A DNA stretch of 64,000 nucleotides from UBA2334 sp964396895. Its GTDB lineage: Bacteria > Pseudomonadota > Gammaproteobacteria > Burkholderiales > Burkholderiaceae_C. Where the stretch lies: positions 1-64,000 of the forward strand of contig CAYNGJ010000009.1 of NCBI GenBank assembly GCA_964396895.1, given 5' to 3'. The notes beneath the pieces are model-generated. The model did no database searches and was not told the origin of the DNA. It was given only the letters and a program-made list of their open reading frames with translations. Position 1 is the first letter of the stretch. Each line of letters begins with the position of its first letter. Below, piece after piece: positions 17,178-26,983 of the stretch. The position numbers and the translations under genes were made by a program.

Positions 17178-17870
17178 ATGACCAAAGTGATTGTTAGAGC
17201 GACAAAACCCGGTGATGTGGATGCACTGCTCCAACTGCAGGCGCGCGTTTATCCCACCATTGCGCCCTGGCAGCGTGAACACTTGGCGCGCCAACTGGCC
17301 GTGTTCCCAGAGGGGCAGCTGGTGGCCGAGATCAACCACTCCATCGTGGGTTGTGCCAGCTCCTTGATCATCCTGTGGGATGAATGGGCGGACGAGCACA
17401 CTTGGCACGAAATCACCGCTGCAGGCTCGTTCAGCACGCACAACCCCGCGGGCTTCACCTTGTATGGGGCCGAGGTGTTTGTGGATCCCGCATTGCGTGG
17501 CAAACGCGTGGGGCACTTGCTGTACGAGGGCCGCCGCCAACTGTGCCGAAAGCTCAACCTGCGGCGCATCATCGCGTGTGGCCGCTTGCCCGGTTACCGC
17601 GCTGTGGCCGACCAGATGCCGGTCGAGCTGTATGTCAAAAAGGTGTTGTGGGGTGATTTGGTGGATCCCGTGCTGAGTTTTCAGCTGCGGGAGGGGTTCC
17701 GCTTCTGCGGCATCATGAGCGACTACCTGCCGGAGGACGTCGATTCCTGCGGCCAGGCCTCACTGATTGCCTGGGTCAACCCCGACCACGACCCAACCCA
17801 ACCCACGGCGCTCCAAAGCACCTACCCATCACCAGCTTCCACCTCCGCTCCAACGGACAGCCAGCCATGA
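17178..17870 (+). CDS. GNAT-family N-acetyltransferase paired with a nitrilase
   Basis: 230 residues with a GNAT fold: VIVRATKPGDVDALLQL at the start, and the acetyl-CoA loop VDPALRGKRVGHLLYEGRR (about 100-118). In many bacteria this type of GNAT domain is fused to a carbon-nitrogen hydrolase in one protein (YhcX-like); here they are two genes overlapping by four bases (ATGA at 17867). The last 30 residues are a Pro/Thr/Ser-rich tail that would be the linker in the fused form. Substrate unknown. Confidence 0.85.
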   Translation: MTKVIVRATKPGDVDALLQLQARVYPTIAPWQREHLARQLAVFPEGQLVAEINHSIVGCASSLIILWDEWADEHTWHEITAAGSFSTHNPAGFTLYGAEVFVDPALRGKRVGHLLYEGRRQLCRKLNLRRIIACGRLPGYRAVADQMPVELYVKKVLWGDLVDPVLSFQLREGFRFCGIMSDYLPEDVDSCGQASLIAWVNPDHDPTQPTALQSTYPSPASTSAPTDSQP

Positions 17871-18787
17871 CCCAGACTGCCAACCCATTGCAACCGACCT
17901 TCAAACCCAGCCAGGGCATTGTGCGCATTGCCGCCGTGCAGTACTTGCTGCGCGCCATCGACGATTGGGCGGGTTTTGAAAACCAGGTGCGCTTTGTCAT
18001 GAAATCGGCGGGCGACTACAAGCCGCAATTCGTCATGTTCCCGGAGATCTTCACCACGCAGTTGCTGTCTTTCATGGACACCAGTGATTTGCGAAAAGCC
18101 GTTCGTGACATGAACGAATACACCGAGCGCTATGTGGCGCTGTTTCGCGAACTGTCGGCGCAGTGGGGGGTGTACATCATTGGGGGCAGCCATCCGACCA
18201 TCGTGGACGGCCAGTTGATGAACACGGCATACCTGTTCTCGCCCGAGGGTCAAGTGTTCACCCAAGACAAAATTCACCTGACCCGCTGGGAAAAGGAAAA
18301 GTGGAAGGGTGATCCGGGCCACCACTTGCGCGTGTTTGACACCAAGCATGGCCGCATTGCCATCCTGATCTGCTACGACATCGAGTTTCCCGAGTTGTCG
18401 CGCATGGTGTGCGAGCAGGGTGCCGACATCATTTTTGTGCCCTCATGCACCGATGACCGGCAAGGCTTCTGGCGGGTGCGCTATTGCTGCCACGCCCGCG
18501 CCATCGAAAACCAGGTGTACGTGGCGGTGACCGGTACTGTGGGCAACCTGGCGGTGGAAGGCTTGGGCCTGCATTTTGGGCAGGCCGCCATCATCACGCC
18601 GTCCGATTTCCCGTTTGCCCGCGATGGCATCGCCGCCGAAGGAGTGCCCAACATGGAGCAAATCGTCATTGCCGATGTGGACTTGGCCAAGTTGGTCAAC
18701 AACCGCATCAACGGCACGACCATCCCACTGTATGACAAGCGGCAGGATGTGTACGACAACGCCGTGGAGGTCGTGAAGGCCAACTGA
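17867..18787 (+). CDS. Nitrilase-superfamily carbon-nitrogen hydrolase
   Basis: 306 residues. The catalytic triad is visible as Glu60 (MFPEIFTT), Lys135 (DKIHLTRWE) and Cys169 (LICYDIEFPE). The family hydrolyses amides or nitriles in the cytoplasm; the IHLTRWEKEKW signature matches the branch usually fused to GNAT domains. It is translationally coupled to the upstream acetyltransferase, so the two probably act as a complex on one substrate, which is not known. Confidence 0.9.
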   Translation: MTQTANPLQPTFKPSQGIVRIAAVQYLLRAIDDWAGFENQVRFVMKSAGDYKPQFVMFPEIFTTQLLSFMDTSDLRKAVRDMNEYTERYVALFRELSAQWGVYIIGGSHPTIVDGQLMNTAYLFSPEGQVFTQDKIHLTRWEKEKWKGDPGHHLRVFDTKHGRIAILICYDIEFPELSRMVCEQGADIIFVPSCTDDRQGFWRVRYCCHARAIENQVYVAVTGTVGNLAVEGLGLHFGQAAIITPSDFPFARDGIAAEGVPNMEQIVIADVDLAKLVNNRINGTTIPLYDKRQDVYDNAVEVVKAN

Positions 18788-18973
18788 CGGGCTGCCACCG
18801 TCGTTCGGGGGGTGATAAGCCGCGGTGGTGATGCGTCTTCGTCAATCAGTTTGACTGATGGTTGTGCTGAGCTGCTGATACAGGCCTTCGGCAGGTGGTT
18901 TTGCCCCGTATGGTGCGGGAAAACCCGTGCGCTCAGGGGGGGGAGTCACGAAACTTGCTAGGGGTGCTTTGGC

Positions 18974-18979
18974 TACAAT
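18974..18979 (+). promoter_or_regulatory. Likely -10 element of the liv operon
   Basis: TACAAT about 114 bases upstream of livH, preceded by GGC. A good -35 at 16-18 bp was not found; TTGCTA at 18955-18960 is too close (13 bp). In the preceding part of this 305-bp gap (18788-18973) I see no gene or other signal. Confidence 0.4.
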
Positions 18980-18987
18980 TCGGATTC

Positions 18988-19033
18988 AACCCGCAGACGG
19001 TTTCCCATCAGGAGCTCGTTTGGCGGGTTTTTT
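18988..19033 (+). terminator. Terminator-like hairpin in the liv leader
   Basis: AACCCGC (18988-18994) can pair with GCGGGTT (19023-19029) around a 28-base loop, and a run of T follows (19028-19033). It lies between the presumed promoter and livH, so it could attenuate the operon, although the loop is long. Confidence 0.35.
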
Positions 19034-19092
19034 GCTAGCCCGCGCCGACCAATGGCCAAGGGCGTGGGCGTCCCAACAACGGAGAAAAATTT

Positions 19093-20022
19093 ATGGATAT
19101 CTTGCTACAGCAGATCATCAACGGTCTGGTGCTGGGCAGCATGTATGCCTTGGTGGCACTGGGTTACACCATGGTCTACGGCATCATCGGCCTGATCAAC
19201 TTTGCACACGGTGAGGTGCTGATGGTGGGGGCACTCACCAGCTGGTCCATCATCATCACCATGCAAGAGGCCATGCCAGGCACCTCGGGGTGGGTCTTGC
19301 TGGTCATTGCCATCCTGATTTCGTTCGTGGTGTGTGGCTTGTTGAATTTCACCATCGAAAAAATCGCTTACCGGCCACTGCGCAATTCACCGCGCCTGGC
19401 GCCCCTGATCACCGCCATCGGTATGTCGCTGCTGCTGCAGACACTGGCCATGATCATCTGGAAGCCCAATCCCAAGTCCTTCCCCTCAGTGCTGTCGCGG
19501 GAGCCATTTGAAATTGGTGGCGCGGTCATTTCCGTGACCCAGGTGTTCATTCTGGCGGCCACGGTCGTGACCCTGGCGGCCCTGATGTTCCTGGTCAATC
19601 GCACCAAACTGGGTCGTGCCATGCGTGCCACGGCAGAAAACCCCCGCGTGGCGGGCCTCATGGGCATCAAGCCCGACGTGGTGATTTCCGCTACCTTCGT
19701 CATTGGCGCCATGCTGGCGGCCTTGGCGGGTGTGATGTGGGCGGCCAATTACGGCACGGTGCAGCACTCCATGGGCTTCATGCCCGGGCTCAAGGCGTTC
19801 ACCGCTGCGGTGTTCGGTGGCATTGGCAACCTGGCCGGCGCCGTGGTGGGGGGCATTGCCCTGGGCCTGATCGAGGGCATTGGCGCCGGCTACCTGGGTG
19901 CGTTGACCGGGGGGGTGTTGGGCAGCCAGTACTCCGACATTTTCGCGTTCATCGTGCTCATCATTGTTCTGACGCTGCGACCTTCGGGTTTGCTGGGTGA
20001 GCGTGTGGCCGATCGCGCCTGA
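19093..20022 (+). CDS. livH: Branched-chain amino acid ABC transporter permease LivH
   Basis: 309-residue inner-membrane permease with eight to nine hydrophobic helices. The N-terminus (MDILLQQIINGLVLGSMYAL), the GLINFAHGEVLM motif and the cytoplasmic GRAMRATAENPRVAGLMGI loop that contacts the ATPase are standard for LivH. AACGGAGAAAAATTT precedes the ATG. First gene of livHMGF; the periplasmic binding protein that normally feeds this permease is not in the operon. Confidence 0.95.
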   Translation: MDILLQQIINGLVLGSMYALVALGYTMVYGIIGLINFAHGEVLMVGALTSWSIIITMQEAMPGTSGWVLLVIAILISFVVCGLLNFTIEKIAYRPLRNSPRLAPLITAIGMSLLLQTLAMIIWKPNPKSFPSVLSREPFEIGGAVISVTQVFILAATVVTLAALMFLVNRTKLGRAMRATAENPRVAGLMGIKPDVVISATFVIGAMLAALAGVMWAANYGTVQHSMGFMPGLKAFTAAVFGGIGNLAGAVVGGIALGLIEGIGAGYLGALTGGVLGSQYSDIFAFIVLIIVLTLRPSGLLGERVADRA

Positions 20023-20042
20023 AGCCCCCAAGGAGAACACAC

Positions 20043-21133
<1,091 letters not shown>

Positions 21134-21137
<4 letters not shown>

Positions 21138-21913
21138 GCGCCAAGCAGTCCGATGTGGTGTTGAAAGTGGCCGATGTATCCAAGCGCTTCGGTGGCTTGC
21201 AGGCACTGAGCGATGTGGCGGTCACCATTGAGCGTGGCCAGGTGTATGGCCTGATTGGCCCCAACGGCGCTGGCAAAACCACGTTTTTCAACGTGTTGAC
21301 CGGTCTGTACACGCCCGACAGTGGGACCTTCGAGTTGGCGGGCAAGCCCTATGTGCCCACCACGGTGCACCAGGTGGCCAAAGCGGGCATTGCGCGCACG
21401 TTTCAGAACATTCGCCTGTTCTCCGAAATGACGGCACTTGAAAACGTGATGGTGGGACGCCATGTGCGCACCCATTCGGGTTTGCTGGGTGCGGTGTTCC
21501 GCACCCCTTCGTTCAAAGCCGAGGAAAAAGCCATTGCCGAGCGCGCCCAGGAGCTGCTGGACTACGTGGGCATTGGCAAATACGCCGACTACAAGGCGCG
21601 CACCCTGAGCTATGGTGATCAGCGTCGCTTGGAGATCGCGCGCGCCCTGGCCACCGATCCGCAGCTGATCGCGCTGGACGAACCCGCCGCCGGCATGAAC
21701 GCCACCGAAAAGGTGTTGTTGCGCGAGCTGATTGACCGCATCCGCAACGACAACCGCACCATCCTGCTCATCGAACACGATGTGAAGCTGGTCATGGGCC
21801 TGTGCGACCGCGTGACCGTGCTCGACTACGGCAAACCCCTGGTCACCGGCTCGCCGGCCGAAGTGCAGAAGAACGAAAAAGTGATCGAAGCCTACCTGGG
21901 CACGGGCCACTGA
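21134..21913 (+). CDS. livG: Branched-chain amino acid ABC transporter ATPase LivG
   Basis: 259 residues from ATG 21134. ABC ATPase with Walker A GPNGAGKTT, Q-loop, a signature in the form LSYGDQRRLEIARAL (the LSYGxQR variant typical of LivG instead of LSGGQ), Walker B LIALDEPAAGMN and the H-loop IEHDVKLVMG. Its start overlaps livM by four bases. Pairs with LivF on the cytoplasmic face. Confidence 0.95.
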
Positions 21914-21946
21914 CCGCGACTTTGACCCAGAGAGAGAAACACACAT

Positions 21947-22663
21947 ATGTCAAACGTATTGCTCAAAGTCAAAGGCCTCAAGGTCAACTACGGCGGCATC
22001 AAGGCCGTCAAAGGGGTTGACCTGGAAGTGCACGAAGGCGAGCTGGTCAGTCTGATCGGCTCCAACGGCGCCGGCAAAACCACCACCATGAAGGCCATCA
22101 CCGGTATTCAGGCTTATGCCGAAGGCGAAATCGAATACCTGGGGCAAAGCATCCGTGGCAAAGGCGCCTGGGACTTGGTGAAAGAAGGCCTGGCCATGGT
22201 GCCCGAGGGGCGCGGGGTGTTTACCCGCATGACCATCATCGAGAACTTGCAAATCGGCGCGTTCATTCGCAACGACGACGCGGGCATTGCCCGCGACATG
22301 GAGCGCATGTTCGACATCTTCCCCCGTCTGCGGGAGCGCAAAGACCAGTTGGCCGGGACCATGTCCGGTGGCGAGCAGCAGATGCTGGCCATGGCCCGCG
22401 CGCTGATGAGCCAGCCCAAAGTGTTGCTGCTGGACGAGCCTTCCATGGGCCTGTCTCCCATCATGGTGGACAAAATTTTCGAGGTGGTGCGCGACGTTTA
22501 CGCCCAGGGCGTGACCGTGTTGCTGGTGGAGCAAAATGCCCGCCGCGCCCTGCAAATTGCCGACCGTGGCTATGTGATGGACTCCGGTCTCATCACCATG
22601 GACGGTGATGCCAAGCTCATGCTCGACGACCCCAAGGTGCGCGCCGCCTACCTGGGCGAATGA
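21947..22663 (+). CDS. livF: Branched-chain amino acid ABC transporter ATPase LivF
   Basis: 238 residues. Walker A GSNGAGKTT, signature MSGGEQQMLAMARAL, Walker B LLLDEPSMGLSP and the switch VEQNARRAL are all intact. MVPEGRGVFTRMTIIENL is the LivF-specific Q-loop region. AGAGAGAAACACAT precedes the ATG. Last gene of the operon; lysS follows 83 bp later. Confidence 0.95.
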   Translation: MSNVLLKVKGLKVNYGGIKAVKGVDLEVHEGELVSLIGSNGAGKTTTMKAITGIQAYAEGEIEYLGQSIRGKGAWDLVKEGLAMVPEGRGVFTRMTIIENLQIGAFIRNDDAGIARDMERMFDIFPRLRERKDQLAGTMSGGEQQMLAMARALMSQPKVLLLDEPSMGLSPIMVDKIFEVVRDVYAQGVTVLLVEQNARRALQIADRGYVMDSGLITMDGDAKLMLDDPKVRAAYLGE

Positions 22664-22746
22664 GCGCCGGGCCGCACGGCGGCCCACCAAACCTAAAATA
22701 CAGGGTTGCGCGTTGTGTACGCGCAGCCCTTTTTTCATTCCAGACC

Positions 22747-24339
22747 ATGACCCAAGCCACCCCCACGCCCGAACCAGCGCACCCCCATCACTCCGATGCC
22801 TTTGACGACAACCAGCTGATCGCTGAGCGCCGCGCCAAACTCAAGGCCATCCGCGAGGCCGCGCAGCAAGGCGGTGGTGTGGCCTTTCCCAACGATTTCA
22901 AGCCCGCCGACCGGGCGCAAGACCTGCACGAGCGTTTTGGCGACATGAGCAAGGAGGCCTTGGAGCCCCTGAACGTCACGGCCAGCGTGGCGGGGCGCAT
23001 GATGCTCAAGCGCGTCATGGGCAAGGCCAGCTTTGCCACGTTGCAAGACGCCACCTTTGGCCCCAGCGGCGGCCGCATCCAGGTGTACCTGAACAACGAC
23101 AGCGTGGGCGAAGAGGTGCACGCCGCGTTCAAACACTGGGACCTGGGCGACATCGTGGCCGCTGAGGGGGTGGTGTTCAAGACCAAAACCGGCGAGCTGT
23201 CCATCCACGCCACCCGCATCCGCCTGCTCACCAAAAGCCTGCGTCCCTTGCCCGACAAGTTCCACGGCGTGCACGATCAGGAAATCAAGTACCGCCAGCG
23301 CTACGTGGATTTGATGACCGACGAGTCGGCGCGTAAGCGCTTCGTGGCGCGCAGCCGCGCGGTCAGCGGCATCCGCGAGTTCATGGTGCACCATGGCTTT
23401 CTGGAGGTGGAAACCCCCATGTTGCACGCCATCCCTGGCGGGGCGAATGCCAAGCCGTTTGAGACCCACCACAACGCGCTGGACCAGCAAATGTTCCTGC
23501 GCATTGCACCCGAGCTGTACCTGAAGCGGCTGTTGGTGGGCGGTTTCGAGCGCGTGTTTGAAATCAACCGCAACTTTCGCAACGAAGGCATCAGCGTCCG
23601 CCACAACCCCGAATTCACCATGATGGAGTTCTACGCGGCCTACTGGAATTACCAGGACCTGATGAACTTCACCGAAGAGCTGGTGCGCGATGCGGCCCTC
23701 AAGGCCACCGGCACCCTGCAACTCAGTTATGCGGGCCAACCCGTGGACCTGGCCGCGCCTTTTGAGCGTCTGACCATCCGCGAAGCCATTCTCAAGTACA
23801 CCGGTGCCGGTGGCGAACTCGGTCACCAGGGTGTGCCAGCGGTGGACGACCGCGAGTGGCTGATCAGCGCTTTGAAAAAGCTGGGGGTGAAGGAGGAGAA
23901 GCACCAGCTCTCCAAACGCACCCTGGCCAGTTTGCAGGTGCTGTACTTTGAAGAAACGGTGGAAGAAAAGCTCTGGAACCCCACCTTCATCTGCGAGCAT
24001 CCCACCGAAATTTCTCCCCTGGCGCGGGCCTCTGACAGCCGACCCGAGGTGACAGAGCGCTTCGAGCTCTACATCACCGGGCGCGAGTTTGGCAACGGCT
24101 TCAGCGAGCTGAACGATGCCGAGGACCAGGCGGCCCGCTTCCATGCCCAGGTGACGGCCAAAGACGGCGGCGACGACGAGGCCATGTACTTTGACCACGA
24201 CTTTGTGCGTGCCCTGGAATACGGCATGCCGCCCGCCGGTGGCTGCGGCATTGGCATGGACCGCCTGATGATGTTGCTGACCGACAGCCCCAGCATCCGC
24301 GACATCATCCTGTTCCCCGCGTTGCGACGCGAATCCTGA
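22747..24339 (+). CDS. lysS: Lysyl-tRNA synthetase, class II
   Basis: 530 residues from ATG 22747, with a 25-residue Pro/His-rich N-terminus before the conserved part. An OB-fold anticodon-binding domain (about 60-170) precedes the class II catalytic core: motif 1 around FMVHHGFLEVETPML, motif 2 RNEGISVRHNPEFTMMEFY and motif 3 GCGIGMDRLMM. Charges tRNA-Lys. TAAAAT at 22693-22698 is a possible -10. A repeat copy starts immediately after the stop, followed by a strong terminator. Confidence 0.96.
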   Translation: MTQATPTPEPAHPHHSDAFDDNQLIAERRAKLKAIREAAQQGGGVAFPNDFKPADRAQDLHERFGDMSKEALEPLNVTASVAGRMMLKRVMGKASFATLQDATFGPSGGRIQVYLNNDSVGEEVHAAFKHWDLGDIVAAEGVVFKTKTGELSIHATRIRLLTKSLRPLPDKFHGVHDQEIKYRQRYVDLMTDESARKRFVARSRAVSGIREFMVHHGFLEVETPMLHAIPGGANAKPFETHHNALDQQMFLRIAPELYLKRLLVGGFERVFEINRNFRNEGISVRHNPEFTMMEFYAAYWNYQDLMNFTEELVRDAALKATGTLQLSYAGQPVDLAAPFERLTIREAILKYTGAGGELGHQGVPAVDDREWLISALKKLGVKEEKHQLSKRTLASLQVLYFEETVEEKLWNPTFICEHPTEISPLARASDSRPEVTERFELYITGREFGNGFSELNDAEDQAARFHAQVTAKDGGDDEAMYFDHDFVRALEYGMPPAGGCGIGMDRLMMLLTDSPSIRDIILFPALRRES

Positions 24340-24385
24340 TGTAGCAAGCTGTTCAATAAAATCAAGCGCTGGAGCCTGATTTTGT
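24340..24385 (-). repeat. Dispersed 17-spacer repeat, copy 4, after lysS
   Basis: Minus-strand core AGCGCTT (24370-24364), 17 bases, TGCTAC (24346-24341), with left arm AATCAGGCTCC. It begins one base after the lysS stop codon and abuts the terminator. Spacing is exact; the arms are of the AATCAGGCTCC variety also seen near copy 7. Confidence 0.6.
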
Positions 24386-24387
24386 AT

Positions 24388-24424
24388 AAAAAATGCCGCC
24401 AGGCTACCCTGGCGGCATTTTTTT
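24388..24424. terminator. Bidirectional terminator between lysS and rpoH
   Basis: AATGCCGCCAGG (24392-24403), loop CTAC, CCTGGCGGCATT (24408-24419), with A and T runs on either side. It serves the convergent lysS and rpoH genes. Confidence 0.93.
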
Positions 24425-24459
24425 GGTGCGGGCAAACCCGCTCGGGCTTCGGGCTGGGG

Positions 24460-25395
24460 TCAGGCGTATTCCACCAGGCTTTTTCGCATTTTCTTCATGG
24501 CGGCCACCTCGATCTGGCGGATGCGCTCGGCGCTCACCCCATACTCGGCGGCCAACTCGTGCAGCGTCATGCCGCCACTGCCATCGTCGTTCACTTTCAG
24601 CCAACGCTCGGCCACGATGCGGCGCGAACGGTCGTCCAGCGCTGCCATGGCCTGGCTGACGCCATCGGACGCCAAATGGTCACGGTGACGGGCTTCCAAC
24701 ACGGCGGTGGGCTCCAGGCTGGCGTCGCTCAGGTAGGCAATGGGGCCGTAAGCTTCCTCACCATCGTCATTGGGGGTGGGGTCCAGCACCACATCGCCGC
24801 CCGACATGCGGGTTTCCATTTCAATCACTTCTTCGCGCTTGACGTTCAGCTCGCGGGCCATCAAGTCAATTTCGCGCTTGTTCAGCGTGTCGCGGTGGGT
24901 GGCTTCGTCCCCAGCGGCGGCATCGGCCTTGAAGCCCTGCTTCATGCTGCGCAAATTGAAAAACAGCTTGCGCTGCGCCTTGGTGGTGGCCACCTTGACC
25001 ATGCGCCAGTTTTTCAGGATGTATTCGTGAATTTCGGCCTTGATCCAGTGCATGGCGTAGCTCACCAGGCGCACGCCCTGGTCGGGGTCAAAGCGCTTGA
25101 CCGCCTTCATCAGGCCCACGTTGCCTTCCTGAATCAGGTCACCGTGGGGCAAGCCGTAGCCCAGGTACTGGCGGGAAATGGACACCACCAAGCGCAGGTG
25201 AGACATCACCAACTTACCGGCGGCATCCAGATCGTTGTGGTCCCGCAATTGGCGGGCGCAGTCCTGCTCCTCCTCCAGCGTGAGCATGGGCAGGCGGTTG
25301 ACGGCTGAAATGTAGGCATCCAGGTGACCCAGCGGGGGCACCAACGCCCACGGGTTGGCCACGGACAGCGCGGTGTTGTTCAAAACAGCATTCAT
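24460..25395 (-). CDS. rpoH: RNA polymerase heat-shock sigma factor sigma-32
   Basis: 311 residues. Region 2 (LVMSHLRLVVSISRQYLGYGLPHGDLIQEGNVGLMKAVKRF is visible as a continuous block at about 62-102), the RpoH-box segment QRKLFFNLRSM (about 141-151) and region 4 (LHELAAEYGVSAERIRQIEVAAMKKMRK) identify it. Directs transcription of chaperone and protease genes. GAGAGAGGG lies just upstream of the ATG, and a perfect CIRCE operator is centred about 50 bp upstream, so HrcA very likely represses it. Confidence 0.97.
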   Translation of the reverse strand: MNAVLNNTALSVANPWALVPPLGHLDAYISAVNRLPMLTLEEEQDCARQLRDHNDLDAAGKLVMSHLRLVVSISRQYLGYGLPHGDLIQEGNVGLMKAVKRFDPDQGVRLVSYAMHWIKAEIHEYILKNWRMVKVATTKAQRKLFFNLRSMKQGFKADAAAGDEATHRDTLNKREIDLMARELNVKREEVIEMETRMSGGDVVLDPTPNDDGEEAYGPIAYLSDASLEPTAVLEARHRDHLASDGVSQAMAALDDRSRRIVAERWLKVNDDGSGGMTLHELAAEYGVSAERIRQIEVAAMKKMRKSLVEYA

Positions 25396-25434
25396 ATGGA
25401 CCCTCTCTCCACCCCTCAGGGGTACGGTGAAATG

Positions 25435-25461
25435 TTAGCACTCTATTAGAGGGAGTGCTAA
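25435..25461. promoter_or_regulatory. CIRCE operator (HrcA site) upstream of rpoH
   Basis: TTAGCACTC (25435-25443), nine bases, GAGTGCTAA (25453-25461): the CIRCE consensus without mismatch. It lies 40 bp upstream of the rpoH start codon. HrcA bound here would couple rpoH to GroE-dependent repression. hrcA is not in the window. The remaining part of this intergenic region should also hold the promoter of the divergent gene at 25685; no clear hexamers were found. Confidence 0.95.
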
Positions 25462-25684
25462 TCACAAGGTTCCCGACCTCTTCGATCCCCACATCATCCG
25501 GTTGCGGCGAGATCGCTCAGCGCTTCACGGACGGGCGAGAAGCCGTCAAACTGCACGATGTTTGATGTTGGGCAAGCACATCCGGCGCCAGAACAACCCG
25601 CCTGTCAGTCAGGCTGAACGTTGCCCTGCGAAAATAGGTGCTTTACCCTAATGAGACAGGGGGGCCCCCTGGAAAGAAAACGAT

Positions 25685-26956
25685 ATGAAACGTTTGGACG
25701 ACTTCCGCATGCGCTTGGGACAACACGAGTTGGTGCCCATCATGATTGGAGGCATGGGGGTGGACATCTCCTCGTCCGATTTGGCTTTGGAGGCTGCCCG
25801 CCTGGGTGGCGTGGGCCACATTTCGGACGCCATGATCAAAACGGTGACCGATCGCCGCTACAAAACCAAATTCGTCAAAGCCAAGCAGGCCCTTTATAAG
25901 TATGTGCCCGAGACGGATGACAAGTCCAACGTCAAGTTTGACTTGGCTCACCTGGACGAAGCCACTCGGTTGCACGTGGAAAACACCATGTCGCGCAAGC
26001 AGGGCAGTGGTCTGATTTTCATCAACTGCATGGAAAAGCTGACCATGAACGCGCCCAAGGAGACGCTGAAAGTCCGCATGGCCTCCGCGCTGGACGCGGG
26101 CATTGACGGCATCACCCTGGCGGCGGGTCTGCACCTGGGCTCCATGGCGCTGATCGAAGACCATCCCCGTTTCCGTGATGCCAAGATCGGCATCATCGTG
26201 TCGTCGCTGCGGGCGTTGCAGCTGTTTCTGAAGAAAAACAGCCGCCTCAACCGCTTGCCTGACTACGTGGTGGTGGAGGGCCCGCTGGCGGGCGGTCACC
26301 TGGGTTTTGGCATGGATTGGGCGCAGTATGACCTGGCGACCATCGTGGCCGAAATTCTCGAGTACCTCAAAAAAGAGCAGCTGGACATTCCCGTGCTGCC
26401 CGCGGGGGGCATTTTCACGGGCAGCGACGCGGTCCGTTTCATGGACATGGGCGGGGCTGGCGTGCAGGTGGCGACACGGTTCACCGTGACCAAAGAATGC
26501 GGCCTGCCCGATGACATCAAGCAGGAATATTTCAAGGCCAGCGAGGATGACATCGAGGTGAACGAGATTTCACCCACCGGTTACCCCATGCGCATGATCA
26601 AGTCCAGTCCCGGCATTGGCGATGGCATTCGCCCCAACTGCGAGGCGTACGGTTACCTGCTGGACGCCAACGGGCGTTGCGCCTACGTGACCGCCTACAA
26701 CCGCGAGGTGGCGGCCCATCCGGGGGAAAAACGGGTGGTGGTGATGGACAAGACCTGCCTGTGCACCCACATGCGCAACTTCGAGATCTGGACCTGCGGT
26801 CACCTGACGTGGCGCCTGAAAGACACCACCTTGCGCCGGGCCGATGGCCGCTACCAGCTGCTGAGCGCCCAGCACGTGTTCGAAGACTACCAATTCAGCA
26901 CAGACAACCAGGTGCGGTTGCCCGAGCCAGAACCCGAGGCGGCTGAGGCCCAGTGA
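25685..26956 (+). CDS. Nitronate monooxygenase-family flavoprotein
   Basis: 423 residues. TIM-barrel FMN enzyme of the NMO/2-nitropropane dioxygenase family: PIMIGGMGVDISSSDLAL at the start, VVEGPLAGGHLGFGMDW in the centre (the GGH motif) and the phosphate-binding stretch LPAGGIFTGSDAVRFMDMGGAGVQVATRF. After about residue 340 an extra 80-residue C-terminal region contains several cysteines (KTCLCTHMRNFEIWTCG). This may bind a metal or help dimerise, and is absent from short NMOs. GGAAAG precedes the start. Physiological substrate unknown; nitronate detoxification is inferred. Confidence 0.85.
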   Translation: MKRLDDFRMRLGQHELVPIMIGGMGVDISSSDLALEAARLGGVGHISDAMIKTVTDRRYKTKFVKAKQALYKYVPETDDKSNVKFDLAHLDEATRLHVENTMSRKQGSGLIFINCMEKLTMNAPKETLKVRMASALDAGIDGITLAAGLHLGSMALIEDHPRFRDAKIGIIVSSLRALQLFLKKNSRLNRLPDYVVVEGPLAGGHLGFGMDWAQYDLATIVAEILEYLKKEQLDIPVLPAGGIFTGSDAVRFMDMGGAGVQVATRFTVTKECGLPDDIKQEYFKASEDDIEVNEISPTGYPMRMIKSSPGIGDGIRPNCEAYGYLLDANGRCAYVTAYNREVAAHPGEKRVVVMDKTCLCTHMRNFEIWTCGHLTWRLKDTTLRRADGRYQLLSAQHVFEDYQFSTDNQVRLPEPEPEAAEAQ

Positions 26957-26983
26957 GCCCCACGCCCCCTCTGTGGGGCGTCA

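Noticed and set aside
18955..18979. TTGCTA/TACAAT as a full sigma70 promoter for liv
   Set aside because: The spacer is only 13 bp, so only the -10 element was kept.
21609..21614. AGCTAT in livG as a further repeat copy
   Set aside because: No AGCGCTT-like sequence lies 17 bases upstream and the flanks do not match.
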